Shown one piece after another: positions 1 through 5,810 of a DNA stretch of 64,000 bases (the stretch's first letter is position 1; the number at the start of each line of letters is the position of its first letter). Source of the DNA: Paenibacillus lautus NBRC 15380 (GTDB lineage Bacteria > Bacillota > Bacilli > Paenibacillales > Paenibacillaceae). Below the pieces are notes generated by a model. That model was not told the origin of the DNA. It ran no database searches and saw nothing but the letters and a program-made list of their open reading frames with translations. Both the position numbers and the translations under genes were made by a program. The stretch is from the NCBI RefSeq assembly GCF_004000945.1, contig NZ_BIMF01000025.1, positions 16,494 through 80,493 on the forward strand. Reading direction: 5' to 3'.

Positions 1-1190
1 TGACTCATCGACATGATGGATGTATCCAGCTGCTGAACAATCGGCTGCAGACGTCTGCTGTGGCTGGAGAACATATATTTGGAGAGACGCTGCCGGATTC
101 CTTGGATTTCGGCATCACTTTGATGGGCGTGTGCTCTCCATTTCTCAGCTACGCTTCGCAGCTCGGCAGGGGTCACCTGAATGGTTCCGGAGGAGCCTCC
201 TGCAGAACCGGCTATAGCTGCTAGCGAGCCGCCTAAACCTAAGCCCAAATGGCTCATCGGACTACCCAGGCCGAACAAGAGACTGCTATGGGCAGGTATT
301 CTGGGCGAATCAACGGCTTTGTCGGTAGCGCCGTCGTACAGAGGATTTGAGATGTAACCATCCTCGAATCGATAGCGGTCAAGCTGATGATAATTGGGGC
401 CGCCTAGTGTATTATCAATTTTTTCCTTTAAACTAAGCCCGTCATTGGCGTCTTTATAACTGGAGTCTATGTAATAGGTTGAACCGACGTGGCCATCGAA
501 GCCGCCGAGCGCACCGCTGCCAATAATGTCGCCAGGATGGACGAAATTAGTGATTTGAGAGTCAAATTCCCCGTTCTCTGCCTTTCTTCTGGCTTCAGGG
601 GAGAGGCTCCCGATGACCGACGGAGCACTGAAGGTGACAGCCGACATGCCCGTATAGGCGGCAGCATATTGCGCATTGGCTCCCCCCAGGGAGTGCCCCG
701 TGAGGGTGAAATCAACGCCCTTGTATTTCTCCTTCATTTCCAGCGCATAATCCTCGGCTTGATACAATTGGTTGGTTCCTAATATATCCGTTTTTTTATC
801 GATTTTCCTCGATTGTTCACCGAACCAATCCGTGACATCGTTAATCCCCGTGGCTTCTTTGACTTTGTCTACATGGTCCGCCCAAGGTGGCCGAAATTCC
901 GGAATCTTTCTTTTGATCTCTTCAAAGCCAATATCCGCATCGGCTAAATAATCGGGGAGAGCATGGGATAAGTCTTCACCTGCCTCGGTGCCCCGGTATG
1001 CGATAACGGCCTGATTCGTTTCCTTGTTGTAGAAAGTTACCGCATCAAAACCTGATATGCTGTTGCTCTTATAGTCCTCAAGGACCTCCCATCCAGGCAA
1101 GTCCTCAACGGTATCTTCTTTTTTCAGATCGAGATAAGCCGCTTCTGACATCAATCGGTATGTCTCGTCATCCACTTGCGGTGAACTCAA
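1..1190 (-). CDS. Class 3 lipase-like protein with C-terminal WXG100-like segment (partial, runs off left edge)
   Basis: The frame is open from a TTG start at 1190 to the left edge, giving about 396 codons without a stop. The TTG is chosen because AAGGAGGG lies about 7 bases upstream. The N-terminal half has an alpha/beta-hydrolase lipase signature: an 'IAYRGTE' strand and the nucleophile elbow 'FTLTGHSLGGANAQYAA'. 'FVHPGDIIG' follows, in the place where class 3 lipases carry an acidic catalytic residue. After a Gly/Ser-rich stretch the visible C-terminal part reads 'IQVTPAELRSVAEKW', like the first helix of WXG100/ESX substrates. No signal peptide is seen, so if exported it would use an ESX/Yuk-type route (inference). 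The lipoprotein gene at 1259-1615 lies 68 bases upstream on the same strand. The true C-terminus and the turn motif of the WXG hairpin are outside the window. The lipase fold is well supported; the effector role is conjecture. Confidence 0.8.
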   Translation of the reverse strand, partial: MSSPQVDDETYRLMSEAAYLDLKKEDTVEDLPGWEVLEDYKSNSISGFDAVTFYNKETNQAVIAYRGTEAGEDLSHALPDYLADADIGFEEIKRKIPEFRPPWADHVDKVKEATGINDVTDWFGEQSRKIDKKTDILGTNQLYQAEDYALEMKEKYKGVDFTLTGHSLGGANAQYAAAYTGMSAVTFSAPSVIGSLSPEARRKAENGEFDSQITNFVHPGDIIGSGALGGFDGHVGSTYYIDSSYKDANDGLSLKEKIDNTLGGPNYHQLDRYRFEDGYISNPLYDGATDKAVDSPRIPAHSSLLFGLGSPMSHLGLGLGGSLAAIAGSAGGSSGTIQVTPAELRSVAEKWRAHAHQSDAEIQGIRQRLSKYMFSSHSRRLQPIVQQLDTSIMSMS

Positions 1191-1258
1191 ATATACTCCC
1201 TCCTTAACATTCAGTAGGATCAGAACCTGTAGCTACAGCCAAAAGGCAGCTCAACCCA

Positions 1259-1615
1259 TCACTCACCCTTAATCGCTTTTCTGAGCTCCGGGTTCATCAC
1301 GAAGTTGGATGTCTCGCCTGTGTTGAAATCAACGGATATTTTAAAGGTTTGTTCAGGATGATCTACGACAAACCCCTCGAGGTTGACCTTGTCCGCTACG
1401 ATAGAAGGCATCATCTCTTCCTTGGTAATTTCTACATCCAAGTTGTATTTCTCTTTAAAATGCTGAACGGCTGTGGTTTTAGCCTTCGTTATGACTTCGT
1501 CCGAGCTGTCGTCTGTAGTGGCTTGGTTATTGTTCACTGGCTGGCATCCTCCAACAATTAAAATGATAAGCACAAAAGCAAAAATGAAAACACGTGATTT
1601 GAATCTACTGTTCAC
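1259..1615 (-). CDS. Small lipoprotein, function unknown (DUF1433-like)
   Basis: This 118-aa protein has a basic start, a hydrophobic helix and the lipobox 'LIVGGC', so it should be lipid-anchored on the outer face of the membrane. The mature part is Asn/Thr/Asp-rich, then carries a compact domain with 'AVQHFKEKYNLDVEIT' and ends 'NFVMNPELRKAIKGE'. It resembles the small DUF1433-type lipoproteins of Bacillales; that family assignment is from memory. It is followed after 68 bases by the lipase/WXG gene on the same strand, so the two are probably co-transcribed. A role as an immunity or folding partner of the lipase is possible but only inferred from position. A second, broken copy of its 3' end lies at 1829-1885. 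Confidence 0.75.
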   Translation of the reverse strand: MNSRFKSRVFIFAFVLIILIVGGCQPVNNNQATTDDSSDEVITKAKTTAVQHFKEKYNLDVEITKEEMMPSIVADKVNLEGFVVDHPEQTFKISVDFNTGETSNFVMNPELRKAIKGE

Positions 1616-1828
1616 ACTGACCCATCCCTTCAGTGGTGATGTTCTGCTCTTACAGGCATGCTGAATCTTGCAGTCTTAACATGGAGCCATAATTTCTCTT
1701 CGTTTCGCCTTAGGCCATGCAGAGACTGCTTATCAAGCTTACTGTCATATCATAATCCAGCATATGGGAGCGTTCAACCGAATAAATAACCAGATATGTG
1801 GTAAAAAAGACCTAACAATAGGCTCGGG

Positions 1829-1885
1829 TTACTCCTTAGCTTGAATAATCTTGTCCAATTCGGGGCTCATGACCAAGTGCCCGGT
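1829..1885 (-). pseudogene. Decayed 3' end of a second lipoprotein copy
   Basis: Read on the minus strand, this short stretch encodes 'TGHLVMSPELDKIIQAKE' and a stop codon. It matches the C-terminus of the intact lipoprotein at 1259-1615 ('ETSNFVMNPELRKAIKGE'). An in-frame stop lies immediately upstream and no longer frame continues the similarity. It therefore looks like the remnant of a duplicated gene. A weak hairpin followed by six T residues (about 1803-1825, minus strand) sits just after its stop, as expected for a former gene end. Confidence 0.5.
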
Positions 1886-1914
1886 TCATGAGTCACCCCC
1901 TGAATATTGATAAA

Positions 1915-1948
1915 CCCTCCTTGAACTCCATAAGTGAAGTAAGGAGGG
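1915..1948 (-). terminator. Hairpin downstream of the SOD gene
   Basis: CCCTCCTT and AAGGAGGG form a perfect 8-bp stem around an 18-base loop. On the minus strand it is followed by TTTATC, so it is a weak intrinsic terminator candidate about 57 bases after the SOD stop codon. The rest of 1616-2004 holds only the lipoprotein fragment and shows no other gene. Confidence 0.4.
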
Positions 1949-2004
1949 CTATAGACATCATACCCAATATTAACCAATATGAAGCAGCCCAGCAAGGCTT
2001 TGAA

Positions 2005-3180
2005 TTAAAAAGGCTTCCATTTCAGCTTACTGGCATGCTTGAAGCGCTCCGCAACCGCTGGCCAGTAGACCACGTTCCACCAATCCTTGATGTAATCCTT
2101 GCGTTTACTTTGATGTTTGAGGTAGTAGGCGTGTTCCCATACATCCAGTGCCAGAAGAGGTACGACGTCCCACTGGGAGAGGTTCTGATGCTTCTCGGCC
2201 TGCAGAATTTCCAGTCGATGGCTGCGCGGACTCCAGACGAGGATCGCCCAGCCGCCGCCTTCCACTTTGTCTGCAGCTTCGGAGAAGTGCTTTTTAAAGC
2301 GATCGAAGCTTCCGAAATCTTTCTTGATCTGCTGGGCAAGCTCCCCGCCCGGTTCGCCACCGCCCTGCGGGTTCATAATGTCCCAGAAGATCGTGTGCAA
2401 ATAGTGGCCGGCACCATGAAAAGCCAGCTCGCGTTCCCAATGCTTCACCAGCTCGAAATCGCCGCTTTTTCTGGCCGCCTCCAATTTTTTCTCTGCTTTG
2501 TTTAAACCGTCGACGTAGCTTTGGTGATGGATATCGTGATGAATCCGCATGGTTTTCTCGTCGATATGAGGCTCCAGCGCATTATAAGCGTAAGGCAGTG
2601 GAGGAAGGCGATGTCCGCCAATCGGTACGGCCTTGCCGCTGTCTCCCATGCCTTGAATGGACAGATCAGCCTCAGAGCGAGATGGCGGAGGGGAGGAGGC
2701 CTCGTGAAGCGTCATCGATTGCATCGGCATCTCTACATCCATGAATCTCTCCAGCGCTCCGGCGGAGTTGAGCGTCTCGAGCGTGTTCAGGAAGTATTCG
2801 GACTCCCGAATCACATGATGCAGGACCGTGCCGGCGAGCGGCACTTTCCGAACAGCTTCACTATTCTCCTTCAATCCGTGGAGCTGGCGGATGAACTCTC
2901 TGGATTGCTCGCAGGAAGCGCGCAGCAGCTGCTCGACTTGGGCCAGCACTTGAGACGAAGGAGGTCCGTCATAACGGAGAATGTGACGCAAAAGTTCGTC
3001 TGCTGCTTTTTCCGTATCGGCGAACACCACCGCCCATTGATCCAGCATGTTGACATAGACCGGCTCCAGATCCGGCGCAATGGCTTTGATGAGCCCCGTA
3101 TGTTTCCTTTCCTGATGCTTCCAATAGCGAATCTCTTCGAGTAATCGTACCGGGAGCTTCGCTCCGTAAATAAATAACAT
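2005..3180 (-). CDS. Fe/Mn superoxide dismutase with N-terminal DUF2935-like helical domain
   Basis: The 391-aa protein should convert superoxide to oxygen and peroxide in the cytoplasm. The C-terminal ~205 residues are a complete Fe/Mn SOD: 'HHDIHHQSYVDGLN' (first His ligand), 'HGAGHYLHTIFWDIM' (second His), 'GGGWAILVW', and 'LALDVWEHAYYL' (Asp and His ligands). The first ~155 residues form a separate helical domain, rich in Arg and Glu, that resembles the DUF2935 four-helix fold, followed by a Ser/Pro-rich linker. The start at 3180 is preferred over the upstream ATG at 3225 because GGAGGG lies 7 bases before it. Plain SODs are about 200 aa, so this is a fused form. Which metal is used cannot be decided from the sequence by eye. 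Confidence 0.9.
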   Translation of the reverse strand: MLFIYGAKLPVRLLEEIRYWKHQERKHTGLIKAIAPDLEPVYVNMLDQWAVVFADTEKAADELLRHILRYDGPPSSQVLAQVEQLLRASCEQSREFIRQLHGLKENSEAVRKVPLAGTVLHHVIRESEYFLNTLETLNSAGALERFMDVEMPMQSMTLHEASSPPPSRSEADLSIQGMGDSGKAVPIGGHRLPPLPYAYNALEPHIDEKTMRIHHDIHHQSYVDGLNKAEKKLEAARKSGDFELVKHWERELAFHGAGHYLHTIFWDIMNPQGGGEPGGELAQQIKKDFGSFDRFKKHFSEAADKVEGGGWAILVWSPRSHRLEILQAEKHQNLSQWDVVPLLALDVWEHAYYLKHQSKRKDYIKDWWNVVYWPAVAERFKHASKLKWKPF

Positions 3181-3249
3181 GTCCGTTCCCTCCAGTATCA
3201 GGTTCACTAAACACACTATATTCATATAGCGGCCTGTATTATGAGGGGG

Positions 3250-3287
3250 AAATAAAAATACCCCCGCTGCATCAAAGCAGCAGGGGG
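3250..3287 (-). terminator. Intrinsic terminator of the alpha/beta hydrolase gene
   Basis: CCCCCGCTGC-ATCAAA-GCAGCAGGGGG forms a GC-rich stem with a one-base bulge. On the minus strand it is followed by ATTTTTATT. It lies about 30 bases after the hydrolase stop codon and separates it from the SOD gene. Confidence 0.85.
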
Positions 3288-3314
3288 GAGATGGATCGTA
3301 TGATGACTAAAGCA

Positions 3315-4307
3315 TCAGGATTCATCCGGAGTTTCGAGTTTGCCTAGAAAGGTGGATACTCTGCGCAGATATTCTTTAGGGTGCTCACGGAAGATGAGCT
3401 CATGATACGCCTCCTCTACAATCCAGGAATCCGAATCCGTATGGGTTTGATTGGAAGCAATCTTCTCGGCGATCGGGTAAGGTGCCTTGTCGTCTTTCGT
3501 TCCGTGGATGAACAAGGTCGGGAACGGATAATCGTGCTTTTTCACCTCATTGTACGGGATCTGATCCAAGCTTGTGCCATTGAGCACCGGGAAGAGCAGC
3601 TCCAGAATCTCCAGGGAAGGATGGCGCGGGAGATTAATCTGGTTGTGAATATTGTGATAAAGCGTGTCCGGCTCCAATAAAAAGGCGCTGTCCAGAATCA
3701 TGGCATCCACATCCTTGGTCTCAAGCCCTGCCTGCAGTGCGGTGCCAGCCCCCATGGAGAAGCCCCAGACGACAATTTGCTTCGCGCCGCGCTGCTTCAC
3801 ATGTTCAATGGCTCCAAGAAGCTGGCGTTTCTCCTCTTTGCCACCGGTCGCCACTTCCTTGCTGGTCTGGGAGGCAAAACCGTAATCAAACATGAGCACA
3901 TTAAAATTCATGTTGTGTGCGTAGTGGGCGATATCGTACATCGGTACCCAGGTTTCCTCTCGGTTGGCGCCGTAACCATGGCTGAGCACGATGGTTTTCG
4001 AAGAATTTTCGGCCGGTATATACCATCCATTTATATTTCGTTTGCCGTCAATGGAGTGGAACGTGACATTCTCGTAATCCATATCTTTAGCAAGCTTGGG
4101 ATTGGAATAGAGCGGTGCAACCGTCGGATTCGACAAAACCCAAGCAATATAGGCATGAAGCGAAATAAAACAGAAAACGAGAAAAAAAACGACAGATAAT
4201 AACAATGCTAATATAATATGCTTTAAACGAACCAAGCCCGTCGACAGCTCGGCCGGCGTGTCATTTAATTGGGAGAGTGGGGCGTTACTACCAGTCGTTG
4301 TGCTCAT
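3315..4307 (-). CDS. Membrane-anchored alpha/beta hydrolase (YqkD-like)
   Basis: This 330-aa protein has one transmembrane helix near residues 25-52 and a serine-hydrolase domain behind it. The domain shows 'IVLSHGYGANRE' (oxyanion region), 'VVWGFSMGAGTAL' (nucleophile Ser), 'FIHGTKDDKAPY' (acid) and 'EAYHELIF' (His). This is the S33/BAAT-like architecture of B. subtilis YqkD. The substrate is unknown. The start has AAGGAGGGG 6 bases upstream. The gene diverges from the IclR regulator at 4528 across a 220-base promoter region and ends at a strong terminator. Confidence 0.85.
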   Translation of the reverse strand: MSTTTGSNAPLSQLNDTPAELSTGLVRLKHIILALLLSVVFFLVFCFISLHAYIAWVLSNPTVAPLYSNPKLAKDMDYENVTFHSIDGKRNINGWYIPAENSSKTIVLSHGYGANREETWVPMYDIAHYAHNMNFNVLMFDYGFASQTSKEVATGGKEEKRQLLGAIEHVKQRGAKQIVVWGFSMGAGTALQAGLETKDVDAMILDSAFLLEPDTLYHNIHNQINLPRHPSLEILELLFPVLNGTSLDQIPYNEVKKHDYPFPTLFIHGTKDDKAPYPIAEKIASNQTHTDSDSWIVEEAYHELIFREHPKEYLRRVSTFLGKLETPDES

Positions 4308-4451
4308 AAGTGGCCCCTCCTTACCATATAGTCTGGATATGTTTCGTTAACATGAAAGAGTTGAAATTATAATAATCGTATGCCCGGAAGCCTATAAAGT
4401 CAATGCAAATCCATAGATTGTAAGACAACTGTAAAGTCCCTGTCTCCATGG

Positions 4452-4480
4452 TTTACTTTTGAGAAGAATTCTCATATAAT
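4452..4480 (+). promoter_or_regulatory. Sigma-A-type promoter of the IclR gene
   Basis: TTTACT and TATAAT are separated by 17 bases, placing transcription start near 4487. The spacer contains a perfect 6-bp inverted repeat (TGAGAA-GAA-TTCTCA, 4459-4473) that could be a second operator. Confidence 0.65.
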
Positions 4481-4491
4481 TCTTGTAACCA

Positions 4492-4510
4492 GGTTTCATA
4501 GAATGAAACA
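4492..4510 (+). promoter_or_regulatory. Palindromic operator candidate in front of the IclR gene
   Basis: GTTTCAT-AGA-ATGAAAC is a perfect inverted repeat a few bases downstream of the predicted transcription start and just before the ribosome binding site. An almost identical palindrome stands in the aconitase leader at 8591-8609. The position suits autorepression by the IclR protein encoded next to it. Confidence 0.6.
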
Positions 4511-4527
4511 GGAAGGAGCTGGTCGGG

Positions 4528-5268
4528 ATGGAAGACCGTAAATTAACGGTGCGTGCTGTAGAGCGGGCACTTGATATATTGATGTGTTTTACGAAAGACA
4601 GTGAACTTGCCCTCACGGAGATTTCTACCCTTATCGGATTACATAAAAGCACCGTCCATCGACTGCTAACAACGCTGGAAGACAAAGGATTCGTTGTACG
4701 TAACAAAGAGACGGAGAAATATCGGCTCGGCTTGAAAATATGGGAGCTGTCCATGCATCTGTCCCAAAGCGACGACCCGGCGATTCGCCTTCTGCCCGCA
4801 ATGGAAGCCTTACGGGATCGGCTTGGGGAAACGGTGAGTTTGTATTTAAGAGACGGTTCGGATCGTCTTCGGATTCAAGCGGTTCAGAGCAACCAGGGCA
4901 TTCGGCGGGTCGCCCAGGTCGGAGTAAGACTGCCGCTGTCCGTGGGTGCCTCCAGCAAGGTTCTGGTGGCCTTTGCGCCACCGGCCGATCAGGAGGAGCT
5001 GCTGAATGCGCCGGATTGGCCGGAATCTGTCGACCGCATCGTTTACCGGCAGCAGCTGGCCGAAATATTGGAGAAGGGATACGCGATCAGCATCGAAGAG
5101 CGCGAGCCTGGGGCCGCTGCGGTATCGGTACCGATCTTTGACCGGAATGGTCAAGTGGCGGCAGCACTGTCGATGTCAGGGCCAGTCACCCGCCTGTCAG
5201 CGGAAACGCTCCGCGAACATGCGCCAATCCTGATGGAGGCGGCACGTGAAATGGGAATGATGATATAA
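4528..5268 (+). CDS. IclR-family transcriptional regulator
   Basis: The 246-aa protein has the IclR layout. A winged helix-turn-helix covers roughly residues 5-65 ('LTEISTLIGLHKSTVHRLLTTLEDKGFVVR', quoted in two parts: 'LTEISTLIGLHKST' then 'VHRLLTTLEDKGFV'). An effector domain follows, with 'VGVRLPLSVGASSKVLVAF' and 'EREPGAAAVSVPIFDRNG'. The start follows AGGAAGGAG at normal spacing. No metabolic operon is attached: the gene is flanked by a divergent hydrolase and ends at a terminator at 5318. The target is therefore not given by neighbours. A shared palindrome at its own promoter and in the aconitase leader suggests self-control and control of acnA. The effector is unknown. Confidence 0.9.
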   Translation: MEDRKLTVRAVERALDILMCFTKDSELALTEISTLIGLHKSTVHRLLTTLEDKGFVVRNKETEKYRLGLKIWELSMHLSQSDDPAIRLLPAMEALRDRLGETVSLYLRDGSDRLRIQAVQSNQGIRRVAQVGVRLPLSVGASSKVLVAFAPPADQEELLNAPDWPESVDRIVYRQQLAEILEKGYAISIEEREPGAAAVSVPIFDRNGQVAAALSMSGPVTRLSAETLREHAPILMEAAREMGMMI

Positions 5269-5317
5269 TATTCATTCTATTGCCGGAGTGCGGACAGCAT
5301 CACTATAAGTTATTGAA

Positions 5318-5360
5318 TGACCGGGCGGCTCCATGTGATACAGCTGCCCGGTCATTTTTT
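5318..5360 (+). terminator. Intrinsic terminator of the IclR gene
   Basis: TGACCGGGC and GCCCGGTCA form a perfect 9-bp stem, extended by a GGC/GCT-type inner pairing, followed by six T residues. Confidence 0.9.
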
Positions 5361-5388
5361 ATGCGGGGACGACTGTTCGAAAACGAGC

Positions 5389-5435
5389 AAAAAGACCGTA
5401 CCCATGATCTTGGTGATCGTAGGAACGGTCTTTTT
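5389..5435. terminator. Bidirectional hairpin between the IclR gene and the 47-aa ORF
   Basis: AAAAAGACCGT and ACGGTCTTTTT form an 11-bp stem with A-runs on one side and T-runs on the other, so it can end transcripts from both strands. It lies 49 bases after the stop of the minus-strand ORF at 5484-5627. Confidence 0.8.
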
Positions 5436-5483
5436 GCCGTGACGGCATCGCTATATAACAGGCAAGGGCAATTTAAGTCAGCT

Positions 5484-5627
5484 TCAAGTTCTTTCCTTCA
5501 TTTTCTGATTGAGGATCTCATGAAAGGTGAGGGGTTTATCCTTCGATTCCTCTCTTTTGGGTGCAGCCACCGGCTGCGGCCGCTGGTATTGATAATGGAA
5601 CGAAGCCATCGTATGTATTTTGATCAT
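5484..5627 (-). CDS. Hypothetical 47-aa protein
   Basis: The start is set at 5627 because AGGAGGAAGG stands 5 bases upstream; an in-frame ATG further upstream lacks such a site. The peptide 'MIKIHTMASFHYQYQ' continues with a Lys/Glu-rich middle and ends 'TFHEILNQKMKERT'. It has no signal peptide or membrane helix, and I do not recognise a family. A good ribosome site and its own terminator support expression. It is located after the aconitase gene on the same strand but beyond that gene's terminator. Confidence 0.5.
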   Translation of the reverse strand: MIKIHTMASFHYQYQRPQPVAAPKREESKDKPLTFHEILNQKMKERT

Positions 5628-5741
5628 AGGTACCTTCCTCCTAGATATAGATTTCCGTGAATGTTTTTTACCAATTAACCTCCATGGCATCATTCGAAAC
5701 GGAATATCCATTATTCAGGAAAGAAGTACCGGATCATAACA

Positions 5742-5777
5742 AAATCCCCATCATCCATTAGTGGATGATGGGGATTT
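5742..5777 (-). terminator. Terminator of the aconitase gene
   Basis: A perfect 16-bp stem (AAATCCCCATCATCCA paired with its complement) closes a 4-base loop TTAG, 34 bases after the acnA stop codon. The A/T-rich ends allow it to work in either direction. Confidence 0.85.
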
Positions 5778-5810
5778 GTTCCTAAGGCTAAAGCGCCTAT
5801 AGGGAGTATC

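Noticed and set aside
4341..4358. Third GTTTC...GAAAG palindrome near the divergent hydrolase start
   Set aside because: Arms are imperfect and the spacing differs by one base from the other two sites, so it may be chance.
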